Shown here: positions 1-5,730 of the stretch, in pieces
How positions within the stretch are numbered: position 1 is the stretch's first letter
Layout: every line of letters starts with the position of its first letter
Assembly: GCA_938091985.1 (NCBI GenBank)
Contig: CALKOE010000116.1
Span: forward strand, 1 to 14,191
From: an uncultured Acidimicrobiales bacterium
GTDB lineage: Bacteria; Actinomycetota; Acidimicrobiia; Acidimicrobiales; Aldehydirespiratoraceae
Reading direction: 5' to 3'
Length of the DNA: 14,191 bases
The notes under the pieces: model-generated
Told to the model about the DNA's origin: nothing
Seen by the model: the letters and a program-made list of their open reading frames with translations, nothing else
Database searches by the model: none
Position numbers and translations under genes: made by a program

Positions 1-109
1 CATCGTCGAGCTCGGCATCGCCAGTCGAGTCCGACCAGATGATCGTCAGAAGAAGTAGCGCAGCAACAGCGGCGAGGCCGATGTTGAGCCGCAGCAGGAT
101 CTTGTTCAA
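1..109 (-). CDS. N-terminus of a membrane-anchored or exported protein (partial)
   Basis: Only the first 36 or so residues are inside the window; the gene runs off the left edge. Reading from a TTG at 109 the protein begins LNKILLRLNIGLAA, continues as a hydrophobic stretch (about residues 9-23, ending LLLLTII), and then turns acidic (SDSTGDAELDD). That is the profile of an N-terminal membrane anchor or uncleaved signal with an extracytoplasmic remainder. No ATG or GTG in this frame lies near the start, and no Shine-Dalgarno site is visible. A TAnnnT hexamer sits about 21 nt upstream on the same strand. The family cannot be named from so little. The frame is supported only by its hydrophobic pattern; the other minus frames here give arginine- and cysteine-rich nonsense. 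Confidence 0.4.
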   Translation of the reverse strand, partial: MNKILLRLNIGLAAVAALLLLTIIWSDSTGDAELDD

Positions 110-888
110 ACGACCAGGCGAAGTTGATGAACCGTAGGCTCGTCCACATGACGGTTCGGCCCACTCCCGCCCGCGGCACGCTGTTGTGGCGAGGCCTCAC
201 TCGGGCCTGTGCGGTGTGCGGTCAGCGCGGCCTTACCCGCAGATGGGTGACGCTGCGTGAGGACTGCCCTCGGTGCGGCTTTCATTTCGAACGCAAGCCC
301 GGTCACTTCGTTGGGGCCGTCGGCATCAGCACCAACATCACCTTCGGGCTTTTGCTGATCACTCTGGTGGCGGGCATCGGAATCATGTGGCCCGACCTGA
401 GCCCGGCCCCGCTGCTCCTGGCCATGTTGCCCATCGCCGTGCTTGTCCCGATCCTGTTCCACCCCACCGCCAAGACCTTGTGGGTTGCGATCGACCTCGG
501 AATGAAGCCACTCGAGGCTGGCGAGGCCGTCGGCGGAGCCGAGGAACGCTCGGCGAAGTAGCGGCGAACTCGCCGAAGTGACCGCTTCCGGGATCTCGTC
601 GAGCTCTCGACGGGGCTTCCACTCGGAAGCGACCTCAGTCTCGGAAGCAGCTTCAGTATCCGAAGCGACGGCAGCATCGTCGTCGTCGGGTTCACCCTCG
701 CGGCGGTCGACAAGCGTCCACCCGCGCGGCGGTGTCGAGCGAGCCAGGTGCTGCGCACACAACGGTGTGCCGAACTGCTGGCCGGCCTCGTCGTCGAGCG
801 TGACGAGTTCGGCGCGGCGTTCCGCCCGCTGAAGGAGCAGGACGCCGGCCCGGGGACGAGAACACCCAGGACGAGCACAGGAGGCCAT
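106..888 (-). CDS. DUF3499 family protein; C-terminal part antisense to DUF983 gene
   Basis: The frame opens MASCARPGCSRPRAG and later has GTPLCAQHLARSTPPRGW (about 40-57). This CxxxxC ... LCxxHxxxxxxPxGW pattern is the hallmark of DUF3499, a small actinobacterial family of unknown function that probably binds zinc (C4, C9, C44, H47). An acidic linker (EPDDDDAAVASDTEAASE) with a threefold AS-x-TE-like repeat follows. Family members are usually short, but here no stop occurs until 106-108, so about 150 extra residues would be read antisense to the DUF983 gene; that tail is low-complexity (Q, H, D, G rich) and looks non-natural. The true functional part is most likely 888 down to about 560. A -10-like TACGGT 6 nt before the ATG suggests a leaderless transcript. 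The N-terminal assignment is firm; the 3' end is not. Confidence 0.6.
   Translation of the reverse strand: MASCARPGCSRPRAGVLLLQRAERRAELVTLDDEAGQQFGTPLCAQHLARSTPPRGWTLVDRREGEPDDDDAAVASDTEAASETEVASEWKPRRELDEIPEAVTSASSPLLRRAFLGSADGLASLEWLHSEVDRNPQGLGGGVEQDRDKHGDGQHGQEQRGRAQVGPHDSDARHQSDQQKPEGDVGADADGPNEVTGLAFEMKAAPRAVLTQRHPSAGKAALTAHRTGPSEASPQQRAAGGSGPNRHVDEPTVHQLRLVV
131..136 (-). promoter_or_regulatory. Predicted -10 element (TACGGT), minus strand
   Basis: TACGGT read on the minus strand, upstream of the partial gene that starts near 109. It overlaps by two bases the plus-strand -10 hexamer at 135-140. No -35 match is evident. Prediction rests on the TAnnnT pattern only. Confidence 0.3.
135..140 (+). 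promoter_or_regulatory. Predicted leaderless promoter -10 (TAGGCT) of the DUF983 gene
   Basis: TAGGCT lies 7 nt before the ATG at 148, which would put the transcription start at or next to the start codon. The context TAGGCTCGTCCACATG closely resembles TACGCTCGCCACATG before the MBL-fold gene at 6449. No Shine-Dalgarno site precedes the ATG, as expected for a leaderless message. Confidence 0.5.
148..561 (+). CDS. DUF983 family zinc-ribbon membrane protein
   Basis: 137 residues. The N-terminal cytoplasmic part carries two CxxC knuckles (CAVC at 21-24, CPRC at 40-43), the usual zinc-ribbon layout of DUF983, followed by FERKPGHFVGA, similar to the conserved FxREPGYFxGA stretch of the family. 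Two membrane segments follow (about 65-81 and 87-105), then a short charged tail. The biochemical role of DUF983 is unknown. The ATG at 148 is preferred because a -10-like hexamer sits 7 nt upstream; the earlier ATG at 127 and TTG at 124 in the same frame would lie upstream of the predicted transcription start. The gene faces the partial minus-strand gene and lies entirely antisense to the 3' part of the DUF3499 frame. Confidence 0.8.
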   Translation: MTVRPTPARGTLLWRGLTRACAVCGQRGLTRRWVTLREDCPRCGFHFERKPGHFVGAVGISTNITFGLLLITLVAGIGIMWPDLSPAPLLLAMLPIAVLVPILFHPTAKTLWVAIDLGMKPLEAGEAVGGAEERSAK

Positions 889-894
889 GAATCG

Positions 895-900
895 ACCGTA
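895..900 (-). promoter_or_regulatory. Predicted leaderless promoter -10 (TACGGT) of the DUF3499 gene
   Basis: TACGGT on the minus strand ends 6 nt before the ATG at 888, with no Shine-Dalgarno site between. It is one of seven such arrangements in the window. Confidence 0.45.
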
Positions 901-939
901 CTGGTGGGATCGGCCCAACCGGTGGACAGCCGCCCTGGC

Positions 940-945
940 TACGAT
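940..945 (+). promoter_or_regulatory. Predicted leaderless promoter -10 (TACGAT) of the HAD operon
   Basis: GGCTACGAT ends 9 nt before the ATG at 955. There is no purine-rich ribosome site. It drives the three-gene unit 955-2467 if correct. No convincing -35 hexamer at 16-18 nt spacing. Confidence 0.45.
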
Positions 946-954
946 CGACAACTG

Positions 955-1638
955 ATGATCGTTGCATTCGACGCCGACGACACCCTCTGGCACAACGAGG
1001 ATCAGTTCGACGAAACGCATCGCGCGTTCGAGTCTCTTCTTGCCGACTGGGCCACGCCCGAGGAGGTGAGCGCACGTCTCTACGACGTCGAGATGCGCAA
1101 CCTCTCTCGTTATGGCTACGGCGCAAAGTCGTTCATGCTCTCGATGACCGAAACCGCGATCGACGTGTCCGATGGCGAGATCGCGGGCGCCGACGTCGCC
1201 CGCATCATCGAGTTCGGTCACGCGATTCTCGATCGCCCGATCGAGCTGCTCGACGGTGTCGTCGAGGTGCTCGACGATCTCGCCCACCACACGCTGATGC
1301 TCATCACGAAAGGTGATCTCTACGCGCAACACGCGCGGATCGCCGAGAGTGGCCTCGCCGATCGCTTCTGGCGGATCGAAGTCGTTGCCGAGAAGACAAC
1401 CGAGACGTATGCCCGCTTGCTCGACCTCCATCAGGTGCCCGTCGACGACTTCGTCATGGTGGGCAACTCCTTGCGTTCCGATGTCTTGCCGGTCGTGGAG
1501 ATCGGTGGACGCGGCATTCACGTGCCGTACCACGTCACCTGGGCCCACGAAGTCCACGAGGGCGAGCCGGAGCACGACGTCCACACGCTCGAGCATCTGA
1601 CCGAGCTTCCCCCGCTGCTGAAGGAATGGAATCGATGA
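955..1638 (+). CDS. HAD superfamily hydrolase
   Basis: 227 residues. Haloacid dehalogenase-type phosphatase or hydrolase, cytoplasmic. Motif I is FDADDTLW with the nucleophile Asp6 and acid/base Asp8; a helical cap region follows (about 15-95); motif II is LMLITKG with Thr118; motif III is probably Lys147 in VVAEKTTETY; motif IV is MVGNSLRSDV, with Asp176 as a metal ligand. Length is normal for the family. The substrate cannot be told from sequence. The frame stays open upstream as far as 748, but that region is the antisense side of the DUF3499 gene; the ATG at 955 begins MIVAFDADDT, the expected HAD start, and is preceded by a -10-like hexamer. Its last 4 bases overlap the start of the DUF3291 gene (ATGA), so the two are translationally coupled. 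Confidence 0.88.
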   Translation: MIVAFDADDTLWHNEDQFDETHRAFESLLADWATPEEVSARLYDVEMRNLSRYGYGAKSFMLSMTETAIDVSDGEIAGADVARIIEFGHAILDRPIELLDGVVEVLDDLAHHTLMLITKGDLYAQHARIAESGLADRFWRIEVVAEKTTETYARLLDLHQVPVDDFVMVGNSLRSDVLPVVEIGGRGIHVPYHVTWAHEVHEGEPEHDVHTLEHLTELPPLLKEWNR

Positions 1639-2090
1639 CCTGGCACCTGGCGCAGCTCAATGTCGGCCAGCTGCGAGCACCGATCGAGCATCCGGATTCG
1701 GCGGGTTTCGCCGACAACCTCGACCCGGTCAACGCGCAGGCTGAAGCAGCGTCCGGCTTTGTGTGGAGGCTCCAGGACGACAGCGGCAACGCCACTGGAT
1801 TCAAGCGAGATGGAGATCAGCTCCGCATCCTCAACCTGTCGGTGTGGGATTCGATCGAGTCACTGAAGGCCTTCACCTACAAGGGTGACCACGTCGAGTT
1901 CATGCGCAAGCGGCTCGAGTGGTTCGAGCCACGCGGCCAGCCGCATCTGGTGCTCTGGTGGGTGCCGGCCGGCCACGAACCAACAATCGACGAAGCGGAG
2001 GACCGACTTGCTGCGCTCCAGGCATCGGGGCCGTCCCGCGAGGCATTCACCTTCATGATGACCTTCCCACCACCGGGTGAACCCTCCTGA
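1635..2090 (+). CDS. DUF3291 domain-containing protein
   Basis: 151 residues from the ATG at 1635. The sequence MTWHLAQLNVGQLRAPIEHP, the stretch SGFVWRLQDDSGNATG (about 41-56), LNLSVWDSIESLKAF, HVEFMRKRLEWFEP and HLVLWWVPAGHEPT all match what I know of DUF3291, a family with a dimeric alpha+beta barrel (ABM-like) fold and no assigned reaction. An AAGGA motif at 1621-1625 lies 9 nt before the ATG at 1635 and supports it over the in-frame ATG at 1626. It overlaps the HAD gene by 4 bp and the next gene by 1 bp, so it is the middle gene of an operon. Related barrels include monooxygenases and isomerases, but no catalytic residue can be pointed out here. Confidence 0.88.
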   Translation: MTWHLAQLNVGQLRAPIEHPDSAGFADNLDPVNAQAEAASGFVWRLQDDSGNATGFKRDGDQLRILNLSVWDSIESLKAFTYKGDHVEFMRKRLEWFEPRGQPHLVLWWVPAGHEPTIDEAEDRLAALQASGPSREAFTFMMTFPPPGEPS

Positions 2091-2467
2091 TGCGACAGCT
2101 CGAGGGCCCCGAGATCGCCGGCTACGACCTGATCGACAGCGACCTCGCCCAAAGAGTGCGGATCATCCGGGTGCCGTTTCTCGCGCCGGGGAGCTCGGGT
2201 ATGACGATCGGTCGGTTCGTGTTCTTGACCACGGATGTGGACCGCAGCGGCGGCCGCGAACTACTCGCTCACGAACTCGTGCACGTCCGCCAGTTCTCCG
2301 AGGCCGGGCTTGTGGCCTTCCTCCTGCGCTATCTCCGTGACTATGCGGCCGCTCTCGCCCGTCTCCGCAACCACCGACAGGCATATCTCGCGATCTCAGC
2401 CGAGTCAGCAGCACGCGACGAGGCCCGCGAATGGAAGCGCCGACGGCACTCCGCATCGGCACCGTGA
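2090..2467 (+). CDS. Small putative zinc metallopeptidase with HExxH motif
   Basis: 125 residues. The core is RELLAHELVHVRQF, giving HELVH at 61-65, the zinc-binding and catalytic motif of gluzincin-type metallopeptidases. Glu105 or Glu111 in the later stretch YLAISAESAARDEA could be the third zinc ligand. Before the motif, GMTIGRFVFLTT looks like a strand-turn-strand. There is no signal peptide and no obvious membrane span, although VAFLLRYLRDYAAALARL forms an amphipathic helix. The layout resembles small DUF4157-like proteins, in which a lone HExxH domain has no proven substrate. The start ATG overlaps the stop of the DUF3291 gene (TGATG at 2088-2092). Peptidase activity is inferred from the motif alone. 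Confidence 0.72.
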   Translation: MRQLEGPEIAGYDLIDSDLAQRVRIIRVPFLAPGSSGMTIGRFVFLTTDVDRSGGRELLAHELVHVRQFSEAGLVAFLLRYLRDYAAALARLRNHRQAYLAISAESAARDEAREWKRRRHSASAP

Positions 2468-2476
2468 CGGTCGTCA
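2465..2476. repeat. Inverted repeat TGACG-GT-CGTCA
   Basis: Perfect 5+2+5 inverted repeat starting at the stop codon of the HExxH gene and lying about 30 bp upstream of the MFS -10 hexamer. It could be a regulator site for the exporter gene. The arms are short, so chance is possible. Confidence 0.3.
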
Positions 2477-2506
2477 TACAACTGGGTGGCTGACGCAGCG
2501 CGCACC

Positions 2507-2512
2507 TACCCT
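2507..2512 (+). promoter_or_regulatory. Predicted leaderless promoter -10 (TACCCT) of the MFS gene
   Basis: TACCCT ends 8 nt before the ATG at 2521, and no ribosome binding site lies between. The 53-bp gap after the upstream operon would accommodate an independent promoter. Confidence 0.45.
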
Positions 2513-2520
2513 CCACATCG

Positions 2521-3969
2521 ATGAGTTTCCTCGATCCCCCCGTTCGGCAGTTCTCGCCGAGGGTGATTCAGGTCGTCGCTCTGATCGGGGTTGCGTCGAG
2601 CTCATTCACCATCACGGTGTTGTCAGCCGCTCTGCCCGACATCGCCGACGATCTCAACTCTTCGACCAGCACGATCACGTGGGTGATCGCCGGCCCGCTC
2701 CTGGCCTTCGCCGTCTTCACGCCGATGGCAGGGAAACTCGGCGATCTCTACGGCCACCGGCGCATGTATCTCGTCGGATTCACCGCAGCTGCCCTGATGT
2801 CGTTCGTCACCGCGGCCTCACCGAACGCCGGCTTCCTCATCGGTGCCCGCATCGTCACCCAAGCCTTCTCTTCTTCCACGGGCCCCTCGGCGCTCGCGAT
2901 CATGATGAAGGCCTTCCCCGATGACGAACGCACATCGGTCGCCGGGGTCTGGAGTGCCGTGCTCGCCGCGTCCCCGGCGCTCGGGGTCATCATCGGCGGC
3001 CCGCTGATCGATGCAACGAGTTGGCGCACGCTCTTCGTCATCCAGGGAATCGGCATGGTGGTGGCCGTTGTCGTCTCGAGTCGCGTGCTGCCCGAGAGTG
3101 AACGCCGCGACGATCTGACCTTTGACTTGCTCGGTGGGTGCTTCCTCGCGGTCGGCATCGCCGCGGTCCTCATCCCACTCAACCGGGCGGGGGCGCTCGG
3201 ATGGGACCACCCGGTGATCTGGGGCGGACTCACGCTGGCGCCGGTGGCGTTCGTGTTGTTCGTGTGGTGGGAACGACGAACCCCGCACCCGTTGATCGAG
3301 TTACCCGTGTTGGCGGAACGAAACGTGTCGCTGCCGTTGGTGAGCCAGCTGTTCTTGAACGGCCCCTATATGGCCGGGCTGGTGCTCACCTCGCTGATGC
3401 TCGGCGCCGATTCGACGTTCGCGTTCAGCACCACGGCGATCTCGTTGTTGATCCTCCCGCGGCCGATCATGTTCGCGCTCGGTGCGTGGGTCGCCGATCG
3501 TCTGGTCAACCGGCTCGGAGGCCGTTCGGTCGTCGTCGTCGGCTGCATCGGCATCTCGCTCGGACTCGCCTTCATCGGCATCGGCGCGGTCCAGGAGTGG
3601 CTGGCGTTCGTCATCATCGGCGTCGGCGTGGCCGGCGCCGGAAGTGGAATCGCCCGACCACCGATCATCGCCGCGCTCACCGAGGCGGTCGGCGAGAGGG
3701 ACATGGGCGTGGGCACCGGGATGCTCAACATGACGGGCCAGATCGGCGCGGCGGCCGGTATCAGCCTGCTCTCGGCCCTCGTCACCGAGGACTCCTCGCC
3801 CGAACGCTTCCTTCTCGTCTTCGGCATCGCCGCAGTGGTGGCTGTGATCGCAATCGCCACGGCCGGTGCGATCAGGTTCCCCGATCCGGTTGCGGGCGGC
3901 ACGAAGTCGACGCCGTCACCGACGGCGCCCTACTCCGCAACGATCGATTCCCGACGCTGGCGTCAGTAG
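2521..3969 (+). CDS. MFS transporter, drug:H+ antiporter type
   Basis: 482 residues, almost entirely hydrophobic segments; a polytopic inner-membrane exporter. The first transmembrane helix is followed by ALPDIADDLN and then STITWVIAGPLLAFAVFTP, as in the DHA2/EmrB-QacA branch. The MFS motif A is GKLGDLYGHRR at 71-81. SPALGVIIGGPLID after the fifth helix matches motif C of the antiporter group. The centre (about 190-260) and length are consistent with 12-14 helices; I cannot fix the number by eye. The tail is short and polar. Substrate is unknown; toxic hydrophobic compounds or small metabolites are the usual cargo. It ends with a 7-bp tail-to-tail overlap with the minus-strand dehydrogenase gene. 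No regulator gene is adjacent. Confidence 0.9.
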   Translation: MSFLDPPVRQFSPRVIQVVALIGVASSSFTITVLSAALPDIADDLNSSTSTITWVIAGPLLAFAVFTPMAGKLGDLYGHRRMYLVGFTAAALMSFVTAASPNAGFLIGARIVTQAFSSSTGPSALAIMMKAFPDDERTSVAGVWSAVLAASPALGVIIGGPLIDATSWRTLFVIQGIGMVVAVVVSSRVLPESERRDDLTFDLLGGCFLAVGIAAVLIPLNRAGALGWDHPVIWGGLTLAPVAFVLFVWWERRTPHPLIELPVLAERNVSLPLVSQLFLNGPYMAGLVLTSLMLGADSTFAFSTTAISLLILPRPIMFALGAWVADRLVNRLGGRSVVVVGCIGISLGLAFIGIGAVQEWLAFVIIGVGVAGAGSGIARPPIIAALTEAVGERDMGVGTGMLNMTGQIGAAAGISLLSALVTEDSSPERFLLVFGIAAVVAVIAIATAGAIRFPDPVAGGTKSTPSPTAPYSATIDSRRWRQ

Positions 3970-4814
3970 TCGTAGAAGCCTTTGCCGGTCTTGCGACCGA
4001 GCTGTCCGGCGCTCACCATCCGCCGAAGCAGCGGCGGCGGCGCGAGGAAGCGTTCTTGGTACTCGTCGTGGAGTGATTCTGCGGCCGACAACATGACGTC
4101 GAGGCCGATCATGTCGCTCAGGGCAAGTGGACCCATCGGGTGGCCGGCGCCGAGCTTCATGGCTTCGTCGATGTCGTCGGCCGAGGCATGCCCGGACTCG
4201 TACATCGCAATGGCCTGGCACAGGAACGGCACCAGCAACGCATTGACCACGAATCCCGAGCGGTCTTTGCAGACCACAACGCGCTTGCCCAACACGTCGC
4301 TCGCGAAACCCGATGCTGCGGCCAGCACCTCGGGCGACGTGCGTTGCGTCTCGATGATCTCGACCAGCTTCATGACGGTGGCCGGATTGAAGAAGTGGAT
4401 GCCGCACACCCACTCAGGTCGTCCCGTGGCCATCGCGATGTCGATGATCGGAATCGACGACGTGTTGGTGGCGATCACCACGCCGTCGGGCAGCGCAGCG
4501 TCAAGCTCCCTGAAGATCGCGAGCTTGAGTTCGAGAATCTCCGGGGCCGCCTCGATCACCATCTGACACCCCGCCATGTCGGCGAGGTCGGTGGTCCAGG
4601 TGATCGCTGCGAGGGCGGCGTCACGCGCGGCCTCGTCGAGCTTTCCGCGCTCGACGGCCTTCGCCAGGGAGCCGGCGACTCGCGCCTGCCCCGCCTCGAT
4701 CGCCTCGGGGGAAATGTCGCGAGCGACGACCGACACGCCGGCCTTCGCCGCTACCTCGATGATGCCGCTGCCCATGGCACCAGCACCGACGATGCCGAGC
4801 GTGTCGATCGTCAT
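3963..4814 (-). CDS. hbd: 3-hydroxybutyryl-CoA (3-hydroxyacyl-CoA) dehydrogenase
   Basis: 283 residues, the normal length of single-domain 3-hydroxybutyryl-CoA dehydrogenases. It interconverts 3-hydroxyacyl-CoA and acetoacyl-CoA with NAD(P)H in beta-oxidation or butyrate/PHB metabolism. The Rossmann motif GIVGAGAMGSG occupies 7-17. ATNTSSIPI (about 115-123), the catalytic His140 in GIHFFNPATVMKLVEII with Glu152, and Asn191 in SGFVVNALLVPF complete the active site. The C-terminal domain ends with GRKTGKGFYDY, typical of the family. It starts one base after the stop of the cyclophilin gene, so the two are co-transcribed. The electron and substrate specificity (NADH or NADPH, chain length) cannot be read from the sequence. 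The thiolase at 8797 could act in the same pathway. Confidence 0.95.
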   Translation of the reverse strand: MTIDTLGIVGAGAMGSGIIEVAAKAGVSVVARDISPEAIEAGQARVAGSLAKAVERGKLDEAARDAALAAITWTTDLADMAGCQMVIEAAPEILELKLAIFRELDAALPDGVVIATNTSSIPIIDIAMATGRPEWVCGIHFFNPATVMKLVEIIETQRTSPEVLAAASGFASDVLGKRVVVCKDRSGFVVNALLVPFLCQAIAMYESGHASADDIDEAMKLGAGHPMGPLALSDMIGLDVMLSAAESLHDEYQERFLAPPPLLRRMVSAGQLGRKTGKGFYDY

Positions 4815-4815
4815 C

Positions 4816-5373
4816 TCAGTCGGCTTCTTCGATCGTCACCGACTCGATGACCACGTCGGTGGCCGGACGATCGCTGCGATCGGTTTCGACCTTCTGCATC
4901 TCCTCGACGATTTCGAGGCCCTTCACGACCTTGCCGAACAGCGAGTACTGCGGCGGGAGGCCGACGCCGCTGGCGCCGGAGATGATGAAGAACTGGCTGC
5001 CGTTGGTGTCGGGTCCGGCGTTGGCCATCGCCAACGAGCCGATCTCATAGCGGCCGGGAGACGGGAGCTCGTCCTCGAACCGGTAGCCCGGGCCGCCACG
5101 GCCGGTGCCGGTCGGGTCGCCGCCCTGGCACATGAAGCCGTTGATGATGCGGTGGAAGATGATGCCGTCGTAGTAGTGGTAACGAGCGAGAGTCACGAAG
5201 TTGTTGACGGTCTTCGGAGCGGCGGCTGCATCGAGGGCAATCACCAGCTCGCCGAGGGTCGTGGTCATCGTCGCCGTGTAGCGCTTCGACGGGTCGATAC
5301 ACATCTCCGGAGCGTCGCTGAACTCACGCTGCTGCGGGCTCGAACCGTCGGCGTTGGGGCACGGGGTAGCCAT
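4816..5373 (-). CDS. Cyclophilin-type peptidyl-prolyl cis-trans isomerase
   Basis: 185 residues. It accelerates proline isomerisation during protein folding. The core signature FHRIINGFMCQGGDPTGTG spans about 94-112, with the catalytic Arg in FHR and Gln in QGGD; NGSQFFI and YSLFGKVVKG complete the domain. The residues usually W and H in eukaryotic cyclophilin are absent, which is common in bacterial members. The N-terminus is a roughly 30-residue extension (MATPCPNADGSSPQQ ... MCIDPSKRYTATMTT) with two cysteines and no signal peptide; similar extensions occur in other actinobacterial cyclophilins. AGAGGA lies upstream of the ATG at suitable spacing. It is the first gene of a two-gene operon with the hydroxyacyl-CoA dehydrogenase. 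Confidence 0.93.
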   Translation of the reverse strand: MATPCPNADGSSPQQREFSDAPEMCIDPSKRYTATMTTTLGELVIALDAAAAPKTVNNFVTLARYHYYDGIIFHRIINGFMCQGGDPTGTGRGGPGYRFEDELPSPGRYEIGSLAMANAGPDTNGSQFFIISGASGVGLPPQYSLFGKVVKGLEIVEEMQKVETDRSDRPATDVVIESVTIEEAD

Positions 5374-5422
5374 GGGGTTTTCCTCTCATCGGACCGACCG
5401 GCACTCGCGGTAGGCCCCGCTG

Positions 5423-5428
5423 AGGCTA
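5423..5428 (-). promoter_or_regulatory. Possible -10 (TAGCCT) of the cyclophilin operon
   Basis: TAGCCT on the minus strand would give a leader of roughly 40 nt containing the AGAGGA ribosome site. A perfect 11-bp palindrome, GACCTGAGGTC at 5437-5447, falls in the spacer just upstream and could be an operator. Support is pattern only. Confidence 0.28.
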
Positions 5429-5516
5429 CGGCCGTCGACCTGAGGTCACATCCTGCGACGCCCAGTTCCGGTGCGCGACACGAAGGGGATCACCCCGTCA
5501 GCGTTTGCGGGATGCA

Positions 5517-5522
5517 TAGGGT
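5517..5522 (+). promoter_or_regulatory. Predicted leaderless promoter -10 (TAGGGT) of the small zinc-ribbon gene
   Basis: TAGGGT ends 7 nt before a GTG at 5530. A short inverted repeat GGGG-ATCA-CCCC at 5485-5496 lies upstream in the -35 to -45 region. Confidence 0.4.
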
Positions 5523-5529
5523 GAAACGC

Positions 5530-5703
5530 GTGCAGGAGATGACCGCTTCCCACGGCAGTGTCACCGGAGCTGATCATCCGCTCCGTTGCAGCCGTTGCGA
5601 CGTTGCGTGGCGAGGCGTTGAGCACGATGCCTGTTGGGTGTGCGGTGACCCCGGTCAGCCTCGCGGTGAAGTGCGAATCGTCGAGGACGAACCCGCCGCC
5701 TGA
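5530..5703 (+). CDS. Small zinc-ribbon protein, 57 residues
   Basis: The short frame has CSRCDVAW followed 11 residues later by CWVCGDPG: two CxxC knuckles (C20, C23, C35, C38) that would bind one zinc ion, then an acidic tail (VRIVEDEPAA). Function is unknown; rubredoxin-like or rubrerythrin-like small ribbons and ribosome- or polymerase-associated ribbons share this layout. The frame stays open far upstream, but that part is antisense to the cyclophilin and dehydrogenase genes. The start is uncertain: ATG 5512, GTG 5521, GTG 5530 and ATG 5539 are in frame. I chose GTG 5530 because it sits 7 nt after a TAGGGT hexamer, as at other leaderless starts here; an AGGAG directly touches the ATG at 5539, too close to serve it. 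The gene is convergent with the CAP gene. Confidence 0.6.
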   Translation: MQEMTASHGSVTGADHPLRCSRCDVAWRGVEHDACWVCGDPGQPRGEVRIVEDEPAA

Positions 5704-5730
5704 GCGCTCCGGGTGGGTCACGGTGACCCG

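Noticed and set aside
889..1596. Continuation of the minus-strand frame 106-1596 upstream of 888
   Set aside because: It is antisense to the HAD gene, whose motifs are intact; the DUF3499 start at 888 is clear.
3138..4076. Long plus-strand frame in an alternative frame inside the MFS gene
   Set aside because: Arg/Gly/His-rich shadow translation typical of high-GC DNA; the MFS frame has all the family motifs.
4576..5511. Upstream part of the long plus-strand frame ending at 5703
   Set aside because: Antisense to the dehydrogenase and cyclophilin genes; only the last stretch with CxxC knuckles is believable.
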